Assembly (NCBI RefSeq): GCF_001854475.1
Contig: NZ_MNAN01000011.1
Location: 23,403 to 87,402 of the forward strand
Length of the DNA: 64,000 nucleotides
Direction: 5' to 3'
Origin: Pseudoalteromonas byunsanensis
GTDB lineage: Bacteria; Pseudomonadota; Gammaproteobacteria; Enterobacterales; Alteromonadaceae
The position numbers and the translations under genes were made by a program. Shown here piece after piece: positions 52,262 through 62,290 of this stretch; positions within the stretch are counted from its first letter, which is position 1; each line of letters begins with the position of its first letter. Below the pieces are notes generated by a model. It had not been told where the DNA came from. It saw only the letters and a program-made list of their open reading frames with translations, and did no database searches.

Positions 52262-54970
52262 TCAACTTACCTTACCACCTCGTTGAGCCAACAGCGCCCC
52301 CACTTGAAATAACAGCTCATGATGTTCCACAGGCTTTGCCACATAACCATCAAAACCTACCTGCTCGTATAAACGCTTATCTTCTTCATACGCGTTTGCC
52401 GTAAAGGCAATAATTGGCACCTCTGGGACCAGTTGCTTGATCTGCTTACAGGCCTCAACACCATCCATTTGCGGCATTTGAATGTCCATTAGGATCAGGC
52501 TTGGTGTATGTGATTTAACCGCCTCAATTGCTTCAAGACCATTATTGACTAGAGTGATATGTGCTTTCGTTGGGGCTAGCATAGCCTTAACTACAACTTG
52601 ATTAATATCATTGTCTTCTGCAATCAGAATATCAACGCCCGTCAGCTCTAAAACTGGCATTTCTAATGATGCAGCTTTTGGTTTTTGGTGTGATTTGAGC
52701 AACGGTAGAGTGACATTAAATACACTGCCCTTACTGGGTTCACTTTGTACATCAATACTACCATGCATCATACTAACCAATGAGTGAGTAATCGCTAACC
52801 CTAGGCCCGTACCTCCATATTTGCGAGTAGTAGATTTATCGGCCTGCTCGAATCGTTGGAATAAGCGGCTTTTCTCTGCTTCACTCATGCCAATACCACT
52901 ATCTATGATATGAAATACCAGATGTTCACTTTGCGGCAGCTCACGGATCAATACCTCAACTTGTCCTTCAGAGGTAAACTTAATGGCATTGGATACTAGA
53001 TTCAGCAAGATTTGACGCACGCGAACCTCATCTCCAAGCCAGTAATCGCTCAGCACATCAATATCAAACCTTAGGCCAATATCCTTTGAAAATGCGATCA
53101 CCGACAGTTCGGATTTGAGGTTTTCAACTAGCCGCATAATGCTAAATGGCTGTTCTTCTAGCGTTAGCTTGCCAGCTTCTATTTTGGAAAAGTCTAAAAT
53201 ATCGTTAATGATGGTGCGCAAAGCTTTGACCGAATAAATCCCTTTTTCTAGCAACTCTTGCCCTTGAGGTCGCAAAGGCTCAGCTTTTAGCAGCTGTAAC
53301 GTACCATATAAACCATTCATGGGCGTTCTGATCTCATGGCTCATATTTGCCAAGAACGCTGATTTTGCATTAGTTGCTTGCTCAGCCTGCTCTTTGGCCT
53401 CAGAAAGCGCCCTTTCATGGTTAAGTTGCTCAGTCAAGTCATAAGCTATGCCTAAGAATCCAAACACTCGCTGCTGTTCATCAACCAATGCTGTAATACT
53501 CAGCCGTACCTGAATATGCTTGCCATTTTTTGTGACATAGGTCCAGCGGTTGGTATCGATTACCCCAGTTTTTGCCTTAGCAACAAAACACTCAAAACCA
53601 GGGGCTATATCCATGCCCAGCTCTTTGCTCAGCTCTTTACCATGCTCTATAACTTCACTTTCCAAATGAAATAGAGCCGGGCTAGCCTGAGAGACTAACT
53701 CACTTGCCTGATAACCAAGTAACTGCTCAGCCGCTGGATTAAATAGGGTGATAACGCCTTGCTCGTCAGTGGCGATAATGGCATAACTTGCAGAAGTTAA
53801 AATGCTCTGTTGTAACATATTGGTTTCACTGACCTGCTTAGTGCGCAGTGCAACCTCTTGCTCCAAATGAAGATTAGCTTGTTCCAGCGCCACACCTTTT
53901 GCTTTTGCGGCTTCTAAGTGCTGTTGTTTAAGCTGACGTTTTTTCAGTAGTACTGATTGAATACTGAATACCAAAATGGCCAGTAATAATGACAAGCTAA
54001 TCACTAAAACAACTGACCGTATAGGACTCTCTAGCTCAAGTCTGTAAATAAACGCAGGGGTAGCGCTTAAAGACAATTGCCAATGGCGGCCAAAAAGCGC
54101 AATGCTCTTGTTCTGACTATATTCGCTCAGCTGGTGGTTTTTATTTCCATGGGTGAAAAAGACAATGCCCTCATCAGGTGTCACATCCGAAATAGACATC
54201 ACAATATCGTCACTTAGCGAACGCATTGATGAGAGGATTTCATCAATTAAAATAGGCGCATAACTCCAACCAATGACATTATCCAATCGCTCACTGGCTT
54301 TAAATGAAACATCAGCGCGATATATCGCCATTAAAATTAAAAAGCCTTGCTGCGTTTTGTTGTTCGCCTGAACCAAGGTAATGGGGGCCGTTAACCGAGG
54401 TTCGTCACTCATGGCAGCCTCCAACGCGGCACGTCGGCGCATCGACTCCGAACCAATATCCAAACCCACAGCACTGGCATTACGTCGCTCTGGTTCAATA
54501 AATTGAATGATAAAGCGACTTTTATCGTGGGGTGTAAGTTGTTTTATTTGGAAGGATTTATCAGGTCTTTGTTGTTTTGCTTGCTGCACAAATTCTGCTT
54601 GTTCATGTGGCTGTACTAAACGGATCACTCCCATGCCTCTAGCCCCAGGAAACTCTCTAGTGAAATCTCTAGCACTCATGTAACGCTGCATTGCAGCGTA
54701 GTCAAAGTTGGCTTCTCCCGTTGCCGAAAACGCGCCTCTTAAACCAATGATACCGTATTGATATAACGCAACACGCTGCTGAACCCCCTCTGTTATGTGT
54801 TCTAGCCGACTACGTACCGCCTGTTCTATTTTTTGCTGGCGTAAATACTGCTGCTCTTCAAACTGCACCTTGGCGTAAAGCAGGCCAACGACCATGATCA
54901 AGACAGGTAAGAGCATTGCTTTGAATAATGATATTGGCTCTCTTACTGTTTGCTTGACGGCATTTTCCAT
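52262..54970 (-). CDS. CHASE-domain hybrid histidine kinase
   Basis: A 902-residue membrane hybrid kinase. Two membrane helices (about 17-36 and 318-340) enclose a periplasmic CHASE domain (about 70-290; VALYQYGIIGLRGAFSATG, FPGARGMGVIRLV, IIQFIEPERRN). A PAS domain (about 385-510) precedes HisKA with [10 protein letters not shown] (His near 544), a complete ATPase ([23 protein letters not shown]) and a receiver with Asp near 826 in LMDIQMPQMDG. No HPt is fused, so an external phosphotransfer step is expected. A periplasmic binding-protein gene lies 139 bases upstream on the same strand. Confidence 0.92.
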   Translation of the reverse strand: MENAVKQTVREPISLFKAMLLPVLIMVVGLLYAKVQFEEQQYLRQQKIEQAVRSRLEHITEGVQQRVALYQYGIIGLRGAFSATGEANFDYAAMQRYMSARDFTREFPGARGMGVIRLVQPHEQAEFVQQAKQQRPDKSFQIKQLTPHDKSRFIIQFIEPERRNASAVGLDIGSESMRRRAALEAAMSDEPRLTAPITLVQANNKTQQGFLILMAIYRADVSFKASERLDNVIGWSYAPILIDEILSSMRSLSDDIVMSISDVTPDEGIVFFTHGNKNHQLSEYSQNKSIALFGRHWQLSLSATPAFIYRLELESPIRSVVLVISLSLLLAILVFSIQSVLLKKRQLKQQHLEAAKAKGVALEQANLHLEQEVALRTKQVSETNMLQQSILTSASYAIIATDEQGVITLFNPAAEQLLGYQASELVSQASPALFHLESEVIEHGKELSKELGMDIAPGFECFVAKAKTGVIDTNRWTYVTKNGKHIQVRLSITALVDEQQRVFGFLGIAYDLTEQLNHERALSEAKEQAEQATNAKSAFLANMSHEIRTPMNGLYGTLQLLKAEPLRPQGQELLEKGIYSVKALRTIINDILDFSKIEAGKLTLEEQPFSIMRLVENLKSELSVIAFSKDIGLRFDIDVLSDYWLGDEVRVRQILLNLVSNAIKFTSEGQVEVLIRELPQSEHLVFHIIDSGIGMSEAEKSRLFQRFEQADKSTTRKYGGTGLGLAITHSLVSMMHGSIDVQSEPSKGSVFNVTLPLLKSHQKPKAASLEMPVLELTGVDILIAEDNDINQVVVKAMLAPTKAHITLVNNGLEAIEAVKSHTPSLILMDIQMPQMDGVEACKQIKQLVPEVPIIAFTANAYEEDKRLYEQVGFDGYVAKPVEHHELLFQVGALLAQRGGKVS

Positions 54971-55109
54971 GTTTTGAGTTCTCTGTGGCCACTATGTGAC
55001 ACCTAAGTAATGAAGGGCTGATCGAAGTTAATTTGAGTATAGAATCAACGTATCACAATGCCAAACCAGATCTCTCACACTCAAAAGTGCATAAGAGCAA
55101 AAACATCAA

Positions 55110-56099
55110 TCAGTGATTTGTTGTACAGGTTGCCGCATTACCCTTTTTACAATAATGATAATCTAGAAAATATTGAGACTGAGATGGCATTTTTGCTTTC
55201 ATGAGCACATCAAATAGCAAACTCGCGCCCAGCTTTCCCATCGCAAATGGGTTTTGGCCAATATTTTCAGTCGATAACCCCTGTGTTAAGGCTTTTAATT
55301 GCACATTTTCTGTATCTGCAGACACAATGGTTAATGTGCCATTGGCAATCTGATCTTTGAACGGAGTCAATGCTTCAATATAGTCGTCGTTAAATTGCGC
55401 AAAACCCGCAACAGCCAGAAATATAGGAGGTTTTGGCTGCTTAATGATATTTAATAACTGACTCAGCGCATCCCCTCGACGCCCCATAGTATAAAGCGGG
55501 CAGCGTTCATACTCACGCCAACCATGACTCACTGACAGGCTCGCCTTTTCATTCCCAAATAGCGCATGCCTCACGCCTCGAATGCGTTCATTAAGATTAG
55601 GTGTAGTTTGATGACCCGACTGAATACATACATCTTGTAATGGCGTCGCTTTGTATTTTTTGACTACCTCCCCCAACGCTTTGCCAAAATCAAAGTTATT
55701 GGTACCAACGTAGGCCAGTCGATATGCATGATGCTGGGTCAGTAAATCTGAATCAAAGGTGATCACAGGGATACCTTTTTCTTTGGCTGCTTTAAGCGCT
55801 CCTTCAACCAAGTAGGTCGAGTCTGTTGTGGAAATCAATAACCCATCAATATCTTGCTCCACTAACTCCTTTACTATCAAAACCTGAGTACGCACATCTT
55901 GATAGTCATCTGCGCCTTCATAAATACATTCAAAGTTTACATGTTGTTTGGCAAATGCCTGACAGCCATGAAATGACTGCTCATAAAACGTATCGTTTTT
56001 AGTTTTACCCACTACCGCAATTTTTATTTGCGCCACAGCGTTAAACGCCAGACCCAGCATAACTAGCACAGCCAGCTTTACTTGTTTTTGTTTTATCAT
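55110..56099 (-). CDS. Periplasmic sugar-type binding protein (TorT/LuxP/RbsB-like)
   Basis: A 329-residue exported binding protein of the type-1 periplasmic fold (Peripla_BP_4). The signal peptide ends at AVAQ (about residue 23). Family marks are IAVVGKTKNDTFYEQSFHGCQAFA, DGLLISTTDSTYLVEGALKAA, PVITFDSDL and AYVGTNNFDFGKALG. The hinge pattern resembles TorT, which binds a ligand and controls a kinase. As it precedes a CHASE hybrid kinase, it probably presents a ligand to that sensor; no ABC transporter genes are linked. Confidence 0.87.
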   Translation of the reverse strand: MIKQKQVKLAVLVMLGLAFNAVAQIKIAVVGKTKNDTFYEQSFHGCQAFAKQHVNFECIYEGADDYQDVRTQVLIVKELVEQDIDGLLISTTDSTYLVEGALKAAKEKGIPVITFDSDLLTQHHAYRLAYVGTNNFDFGKALGEVVKKYKATPLQDVCIQSGHQTTPNLNERIRGVRHALFGNEKASLSVSHGWREYERCPLYTMGRRGDALSQLLNIIKQPKPPIFLAVAGFAQFNDDYIEALTPFKDQIANGTLTIVSADTENVQLKALTQGLSTENIGQNPFAMGKLGASLLFDVLMKAKMPSQSQYFLDYHYCKKGNAATCTTNH

Positions 56100-56343
56100 G
56101 GATTTTTAACACTTGCCGCACAACCAATGAAGCAACAGCAACACTTTAGTTAACAAAATATAACTATAACTCAAACATCAGGTTAATAAAGTGATTATTG
56201 CATCAAGCTATCGCTTTCTTCTATCAATATGTAACCCATCGATAAAGCTGAACGAAAATCAAACAAAGGTTGCATTTTTATGCTTAACTTACTGTTAAAT
56301 ATGATTTTCTAACTCTTGTAAAACAACAATCAAAGGAATGTAT

Positions 56344-57417
56344 ATGACGATGCACCACTATCTACTATCCCCCCTGCTTTGCTTGTTACTCTTCAGTAGC
56401 GTGTGTACCGCAGCTCCAAAGCTCTCTGGAAATCTCCCAGAACAACAACCTAAAGAACAACGCAAAAAAAAGGATGAACAACCTCCCCCTCAGGAGTCAT
56501 TTTTCAAGAATATTCAACCCTATGAAGGAACCGAAATATACGTAGACTATGGTCGGGGCAATGATTTAGATGGTGCACTGGATGTGCAATACAGTTTTAA
56601 ATACATTTTTGGCAGAGATATGAGCTTTGAAAAAGAAGGTGACTTCGACTGGAATGTCGCATTCTCTTTCTCGGGAGAGTTTGATTTTTATCTAAGCACA
56701 CGCAACTCAGGCCCCGTTGTGGGTAGGCGCTACAATCCCGGGCTACAATTTGCGTGGGGCACCGTAAAACGCGATGGTGTTATAGAGTGGCGCCTGTCTT
56801 TGGAGCACGAATCTAACGGGCAAACAACCGATTCTCTGCCGACATTATTGAGCATTGCCAGAGACAACAAAGCTGAAAATGCACAGGATCATCCAAACAT
56901 AGATAGTAATTATTACCTAAAAATGGCGACTGAAACAGTCAGTCGTGGCAGTGACTTTATCGCATTAGGGGGTGTCTATCGCGTCAACTTAAATAATATC
57001 GCATATCAAGATTGCCACTCAAATATCTCCTGCTTCGACGTTCATCTTAAATTTAGAAAGATACTAGGAGAGCCTGAAGACGCAGTGTTTTGGGACGTCG
57101 CCAAAAGACACGATAAACTAGAAGATTACCAAGGCACTGACATTACTTTGGTCAGCCAATTTGTGATTGAAGATAGGATCTTTAAGCTGCTCGGTGGGCC
57201 AAGTACGCTATCACTAAGATATCGCTCAGGAGAAATCTGGGGTGGCGACATAGGCACTAATAATACGTTTGATTTGAGTTTTACTTCACACCTACACGTA
57301 ACCTATGAAGTCCAATTGCCCATAATCTTCTCATACCATGCGGGATACCTTGAAGAGCTGTATAAATACTCCGAAAAAGCCCATTACCTCAGAATAGGAT
57401 TTGCGTTGAACTTTTAG
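56344..57417 (+). CDS. PldA-like outer-membrane phospholipase A
   Basis: An outer-membrane barrel of 357 residues. The start at ATG 56344 is preferred over 56338 since AGGA then has a normal spacing. After a signal peptide (about 1-23) and a Pro/Gln/Lys-rich linker (PEQQPKEQRKKKDEQPPP) it carries the catalytic HxSNG of OMPLA as EHESNGQTTD, with a downstream Asn (IDSNYYLKM) that could take the place of the catalytic Asn. The strand YEVQLPIIFSYHAGYL and the C-terminal Phe fit barrel proteins. OMPLA cleaves misplaced outer-leaflet phospholipids. The match is by motif only. A terminator is at 57443-57477. Confidence 0.75.
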   Translation: MTMHHYLLSPLLCLLLFSSVCTAAPKLSGNLPEQQPKEQRKKKDEQPPPQESFFKNIQPYEGTEIYVDYGRGNDLDGALDVQYSFKYIFGRDMSFEKEGDFDWNVAFSFSGEFDFYLSTRNSGPVVGRRYNPGLQFAWGTVKRDGVIEWRLSLEHESNGQTTDSLPTLLSIARDNKAENAQDHPNIDSNYYLKMATETVSRGSDFIALGGVYRVNLNNIAYQDCHSNISCFDVHLKFRKILGEPEDAVFWDVAKRHDKLEDYQGTDITLVSQFVIEDRIFKLLGGPSTLSLRYRSGEIWGGDIGTNNTFDLSFTSHLHVTYEVQLPIIFSYHAGYLEELYKYSEKAHYLRIGFALNF

Positions 57418-57442
57418 GGGGTGAGCAAGGTTAATACTCTAT

Positions 57443-57477
57443 AACCCACCAAATATCATGTGTTTGGTGGGTTTTTC
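57443..57477 (+). terminator. Terminator after phospholipase-like gene
   Basis: Arms AACCCACCAAA / TTTGGTGGGTT with a nine-base loop, followed by TTT. Confidence 0.88.
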
Positions 57478-57817
57478 ACAAACCTGTTAGGTAGAAGCGT
57501 TCATACTCCTCCCTGTCATATGCCTCCTACCAGCCTTCTAAAGCGCAAACTTCAGCCTTGCGGCGAAAGCCTGCACCTATTCGGCAAATTCTCAGTAGCA
57601 AAAACACAATATCAACCTATCCTTAACATCAGCCTGAGTAGTCTATCGTTCGCACTTTGAGTTTCTCTCAACAATACCTAGCTTTAAATGTCCTCAGCCA
57701 TTTGGCGACAAAGATGAGCCTACATAGCAAAGAAATCAAAATGACCAACGATGCTGTTCACTGCCCAGAAGAATGACTCAAAGTTTGCAAAAGACTTTTG
57801 ACTAAAAGGATATAACG
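57478..57817. other. Intergenic region before c-heme lipoprotein gene
   Basis: About 340 bases with no supported gene; the plus frame 57460-57660 overlaps the terminator and lacks a ribosome site. The promoter of the next gene should lie here but I cannot pick it. Confidence 0.5.
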
Positions 57818-60013
57818 ATGAACACACAAAGCTTATTGTTACGGATAAGTATAGTTGCCACTGTTGTAGCGCTATCAAGCAGTTGTTCGGACTCTGATAA
57901 AATAGTAGACACACCCTCAGCATCACAACCCTCAGCACAAAAAACGTTTTCACACTTTGGCCCCTATCAAGCGCTACCAACCTGGTCTGATTGGTGTCCA
58001 GTAAATGAAGCCCCTGATAAATGCAGCTCGTCACTGCTTAAAGCAGTGCAAAATCAAAATGCAGATAGCCGCAAAACCGTGCGCGCACATGGGTGGCAGC
58101 TATGGGCTGGGATCTCGTCGCCACTGGATAACTCGGGTTACGATAGCAAAACCAATACTTCAACCATGTTTGGCACTAAAAGTTGCTGGGCTGAAAATAC
58201 CAACAAACAACCTGCATGCAGTGGTTTATTCCCTCTGTGGCTTAGCTGGCCTAATACAGGCTTGCCCTACACCCCTAAAGCTCATAAAGCTTTGGGAGCA
58301 ACCAATTCAGATGAAGCAGGCTCCAGTATCGCAGGGCTGATCCAAATTAATCGCAATTTTTCAGAAACTAATTCAGCTGATGTGTCCAACTTCATGCTGG
58401 ATGCACAAGCAACCACGCAAGATCCTGACCCAACAAAGACGCAAACGGTGAATACGGTTGGTACTATTCCAACCTACAAAGTGCCCGCACTTGCTATTGT
58501 GAAGCAATGCGGACTTTCTGAAGATAAAGTGAAACCCGAATTAGTTATTGCCTATGATCCGAAGGGATCCGATACAACCAAATTAGCAGCTTGGGAAAAA
58601 CTCAATAGGCTTTGTACTGAACAGGGCAAACCCGACATAATCTGCCCAAATACCAGTGGCATTTGCGATGGCACCGCGTTTGTTAATCAAGGAGATGTGA
58701 TGATTGCCACTGAGTCATTAACCACTCAAGCATGGAATGCAATACAAAATAATAAGCTATACGCTGGCACATCGACGCTTGAAAACCTCTATGCCAAAGA
58801 TGACGAAAATGTGGCGGCCAATGAAGTCGCTAGCTGGTTTAACAACAAGTTTATTTCTACCAAACATATGTTTTGGCCAGTAAAAGGCTGTAACCCTAAC
58901 GCCAAGCAAAACGAGCAGGGCTGCCGAGTTCGTTATGGTGCACTGCCTCCTTGGGTACCTAAAAACTTCAAAGACAAAAGCTATGCAACCAATGCCGACT
59001 ATCTCGGCTATGAAAAGTGGGGTGAAGTGGTCGCCATAGATACCTGTGGTAAAGAGTGTACCGCAGCACCTAGCGCGACCTTAAAGCTTGCTCATGTGGA
59101 AGGCGCATCGGCTATCACCACGAACTCTCCTAGCGTATATAAAGTGCAAGATTTTATGCACTTACAAGTGTCTGAAGAAACACTAAACAACGCCTTTACC
59201 GCCACCGACAGAGCCTTGCTAGATCAAGCCACCATATGGGCCTATGGCGATGACTCCAAAGGCTTTGAGCCAGGTGACTTTTTGGTCGTGGTTGCCATGC
59301 ATGTGAATACCAAAGAAATAGCAACATGGGCATTTCAAAGTGTTTGGTGGAGCCCAATGGATGACAGCTCAAATGATTGCCCAGTTGATAAATACAATCA
59401 CTGTTTTGGTCAAGCTGATGTCTACCAAGCAACGGCATTCAAATACTCTGGTCTTAACGAAAAAATGGTCACTTCATTGGATGAAAAGGTAGGGACCACA
59501 TGGCGCGCCAATTACTTACTAACAGATAGCTACGGCATCAACTATGAAATTGATGGTGCACAAGTCGTTGCTAGCAATTACTTCAAGGGTACTCCGCCAA
59601 AATGGGCGACACAAAGACCAGATGGCGACACTATAGCCCTACTGCCAGTGGCGATGAACCCTTACATAGAACCAGTTATTCATCCTCTGGGCACAAACTG
59701 CCAAAACTGTCACCGTAGAGCAGGTATCGTTAACACCCCACCTAACCAAGGCGAATACTCCGCAGGAGTTGGCAGAGCCAACTATCAAAACGCACAATGC
59801 CCCAGCCTGTTAGCAGACTACAAAATGCCAGATAACGACCCATGCATGTTAAAACCATGGGCATGGAATCAAAACAAGCAGTGGGATAAACCCGCCAACA
59901 ACGATTGCCAAGAAAAAGATGGAACCTTATGTAAAGACAAACAAGCCTATCCAATCGTTAACACCGACTTATCTTGGTTTGTGGCCGATGGACACGTACA
60001 ACAAGCGAAATAA
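57818..60013 (+). CDS. Large lipoprotein with single c-type heme motif
   Basis: A 731-residue exported lipoprotein: ALSSSCSDS gives Cys23 in a lipobox. One heme-attachment motif, CQNCH (in GTNCQNCHRRAGI, near residue 630), and about 19 other cysteines are visible, several in close pairs (e.g. TCGKECTAAP). The rest resembles no family I can name; repeated aromatic stretches such as WAFQSVWWSP suggest a large periplasmic beta-rich fold. It may be a cytochrome-like enzyme or a redox sensor. AAAGGA precedes the ATG. An 8-base-pair hairpin, AGACACCA / TGGTGTCT, lies after it at 60044-60069. Confidence 0.72.
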   Translation: MNTQSLLLRISIVATVVALSSSCSDSDKIVDTPSASQPSAQKTFSHFGPYQALPTWSDWCPVNEAPDKCSSSLLKAVQNQNADSRKTVRAHGWQLWAGISSPLDNSGYDSKTNTSTMFGTKSCWAENTNKQPACSGLFPLWLSWPNTGLPYTPKAHKALGATNSDEAGSSIAGLIQINRNFSETNSADVSNFMLDAQATTQDPDPTKTQTVNTVGTIPTYKVPALAIVKQCGLSEDKVKPELVIAYDPKGSDTTKLAAWEKLNRLCTEQGKPDIICPNTSGICDGTAFVNQGDVMIATESLTTQAWNAIQNNKLYAGTSTLENLYAKDDENVAANEVASWFNNKFISTKHMFWPVKGCNPNAKQNEQGCRVRYGALPPWVPKNFKDKSYATNADYLGYEKWGEVVAIDTCGKECTAAPSATLKLAHVEGASAITTNSPSVYKVQDFMHLQVSEETLNNAFTATDRALLDQATIWAYGDDSKGFEPGDFLVVVAMHVNTKEIATWAFQSVWWSPMDDSSNDCPVDKYNHCFGQADVYQATAFKYSGLNEKMVTSLDEKVGTTWRANYLLTDSYGINYEIDGAQVVASNYFKGTPPKWATQRPDGDTIALLPVAMNPYIEPVIHPLGTNCQNCHRRAGIVNTPPNQGEYSAGVGRANYQNAQCPSLLADYKMPDNDPCMLKPWAWNQNKQWDKPANNDCQEKDGTLCKDKQAYPIVNTDLSWFVADGHVQQAK

Positions 60014-60286
60014 CGGTTGGCTTAACTTACCCAAATAGGCCCATAGACACCATATAAATATGTGGTGTCTGGGGGTTTGGTAGGCGTTTTTTAATCATCT
60101 CCAGACAAAAAAGCACATCAGGTTTAAGAACTCCCTCTGATGAATTAACACACTTATAGCCGCAGTAGTGTTTAAACCACTCTGTTCAGCAGTTTATTAT
60201 AGTTGTCAAATATGAGCACTCTTTATTCCTTTTTTACGGTTCAAAGTGCCACTTATTCAAAGCAATTGAAACGCTCACTCTGTCTG

Positions 60287-60610
60287 TCATTTCACAAGTT
60301 CAATAAACTCACTGCGCCGCCATATGACAACGGCAAGAATAGCCAGAGGTAATATAACAAACGCCCCTATTGTTTCTAATAAAGCACTATCTCTAAATAA
60401 AAACACGAAGGCGACAGCAGGAATGGTCATTAAACTGAAAATACGGTACATCGGCCCGGACTCTGTTCGATACACCAGCGCAGTTCTACAATCAGGGCAA
60501 TTGAATGTTTTGCCATCAATTCTGTCTATTGGCGCACTTACTTTAGCTATCGGAAACTTCCACCCGCAAGCCGGACACCTTCTCGAACGTTCATGTTCTT
60601 TATTATTCAT
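60287..60610 (-). CDS. Zinc-ribbon two-helix membrane protein
   Basis: A 107-residue protein with two CxxC pairs forming a zinc ribbon (RCPACGWKFP and FNCPDCRTA, residues about 12-45), followed by two membrane helices (about 57-72 and 80-95). The ATG at 60610 has GAGAGG upstream and lies inside the end of the preceding gene (8-base overlap), so coupling is probable. It is the last gene of the AT-rich run. Similar zinc-ribbon membrane proteins are often small accessory components, but no role is known here. Confidence 0.68.
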   Translation of the reverse strand: MNNKEHERSRRCPACGWKFPIAKVSAPIDRIDGKTFNCPDCRTALVYRTESGPMYRIFSLMTIPAVAFVFLFRDSALLETIGAFVILPLAILAVVIWRRSEFIELVK

Positions 60611-60818
60611 CGTCTTGCCTCTCGTAAAAAGCAGACATATCAACCATACATGCCTGTCCGCTTTTTGAAGATGTTAAACTGTAGGCTGTTGCTGACTCGC
60701 TCCAACCTATTCCTACACCGACGTTAGGAATACCAAACAATGCCCTCTTGTAGTGGAGGGTGTATGTTTTATTCGTAAATGAACGACGCATAGGTTTAAG
60801 TACCTGACAGACTAGCAC
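60603..60818 (-). CDS. Short overlapping hypothetical protein
   Basis: A 71-residue protein of unknown function that overlaps the end of the 494-residue gene by 23 bases and the zinc-ribbon start by 8 bases. GTG at 60818 is favoured because GAGAGGTG precedes it; an ATG at 60791 is an alternative with a poor ribosome site. The sequence (NKTYTLHYKRALFGIPNVGVG...SKSGQACMVDMSAFYERQ) looks like a soluble alpha/beta protein. Nested overlaps suggest it is translated as part of one unit. Confidence 0.5.
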   Translation of the reverse strand: MLVCQVLKPMRRSFTNKTYTLHYKRALFGIPNVGVGIGWSESATAYSLTSSKSGQACMVDMSAFYERQDDE

Positions 60819-62280
60819 TTACACCTCTCATTGATTTTTCAAAAGTAATTGGGAAAAATTTTAAGGTTTTAAAAGTAACTAGCTGACTGTGTTTTAAATA
60901 TTGATTCAAGTATGCATCAGAAAACATCTCAAGCTCATTTCGTTTTCTAAGGCTATTTTGCTTTTTTTCATTATCTGGATAAGCTAGTAAATAAGTGGCT
61001 AACTGAAATCTAAACACCCAATATTGTACTAATGCCTCTGGATATTTGTTCGAATTAGGGCTAACAGTTTGCTTGGCCACATCCCTTAGAACAGACTTAA
61101 CTGACTTTTGAACACTAGACTCTCCAATAACCTTTGATTTAATTTCTAGGGGCTTTGCCATGTCATGAATAATAACAGCCTTAATCAATAACACCTGTAA
61201 ACGTGACAACCTTAAACCTTCTTTCCTATTTTGTATCTCTATTATGTCTTGAATGAATTTGGTTTTTCTTTGTAATTCAATGCCTGATTTAAATGAGGAG
61301 TGACCTAGAATCGATTCAATCACCTCATCATCAGATATGCTTTCAGCCCTGCTAAGAGATATAGGATTTAGCTTTAGGGGGGTCTCATATGCAGTTTTGG
61401 CAACAACTTGGCACGATTTATTTCTAAATTCAGCCACTCTCAAAATCAAAGCAGCATAAAGCGAAAAATCCAACCTTTCACCTCCTTGATAAGCTTTATC
61501 TTTTATCTTCTGAGCCCATAAGGAATTAAATGTATTTATATCCGATTTTAAATCTGGTGCGATAAAGTCACTCTCGATAAAATCGGAGTGAACCATTCGT
61601 TTAATCATGCTAGCCATATCTTCACCCACTTCGGCTATGGTTATGCTCAGGCTATTAGCAACCTCAAAGTATTCTTGTGGCATTGAGAAAGTTAGATATG
61701 TCAGTATTTCATCCAATATAGATGAATTATCAATCGCTCTGTCAACCGTTATGAGGGGATATTCAGCACGATACTCAAATTCTGCTTTGCCCGAAAACGG
61801 CTTCATTAAAAAGCTAATTATTTTAGAGTTATACTGTTTCATGATGCGATAAAATAAAGTAATAACTTTGTATGCAAGACTCTTATCTTGAGCCAAGTAG
61901 AGCTTGAATTGTACGCCTGTTAGAGCAGTTATCATTTTTTTTATGTCTTTTACATTACCTTCTGTGTCTTCTCCCCCATATTTTTCATTTAGATACGAAA
62001 AAAAGTCTTTTTCACTTTCGCAAGGTATGGGTTCTATAGAGCCAAGTTCATAACCCGAGTCATAGATCACAATTTTATCTTCATCACTCAAATAGCGATG
62101 ATAAATTGACCTATGCAGATATTCACCACCTGAAGGACCAATAAACCGACCGCCTTGAGTACATCTATATTTCAAAAAGTCTGGAGACCTCAAAAAAGTC
62201 TTCAAACCTTCTTTTGTATTGTCAAGCTTGTGCTTTGCTAGACTATTGGCAATCAGTTTTTCGTAGATAGCTTCATGCAT
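60796..62280 (-). CDS. Unknown 494-residue protein of AT-rich operon
   Basis: A soluble, mostly helical protein with no signal peptide, unrecognised. It starts with a conserved-looking block (LKTFLRSPDFLKYRCTQGGRF, read in two pieces), has a central charged region, and carries VIIHDMAKP near residue 370, which recalls the HD dyad of HD phosphohydrolases but lacks the full set of histidines I would want. The base composition is clearly more AT-rich than flanking genes. It follows the 100-residue gene by 10 bases and overlaps the next one. Function unknown. Confidence 0.6.
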   Translation of the reverse strand: MHEAIYEKLIANSLAKHKLDNTKEGLKTFLRSPDFLKYRCTQGGRFIGPSGGEYLHRSIYHRYLSDEDKIVIYDSGYELGSIEPIPCESEKDFFSYLNEKYGGEDTEGNVKDIKKMITALTGVQFKLYLAQDKSLAYKVITLFYRIMKQYNSKIISFLMKPFSGKAEFEYRAEYPLITVDRAIDNSSILDEILTYLTFSMPQEYFEVANSLSITIAEVGEDMASMIKRMVHSDFIESDFIAPDLKSDINTFNSLWAQKIKDKAYQGGERLDFSLYAALILRVAEFRNKSCQVVAKTAYETPLKLNPISLSRAESISDDEVIESILGHSSFKSGIELQRKTKFIQDIIEIQNRKEGLRLSRLQVLLIKAVIIHDMAKPLEIKSKVIGESSVQKSVKSVLRDVAKQTVSPNSNKYPEALVQYWVFRFQLATYLLAYPDNEKKQNSLRKRNELEMFSDAYLNQYLKHSQLVTFKTLKFFPITFEKSMRGVSASLSGT

Positions 62281-62290
62281 TGTCTTGTCC

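Noticed and set aside
57460..57660. 66-codon plus-strand frame
   Set aside because: It begins inside a terminator and has no ribosome site.
60796..62280. HD-domain phosphohydrolase call from VIIHDMAKP
   Set aside because: Only the HD pair is visible; the other metal ligands cannot be placed with confidence.
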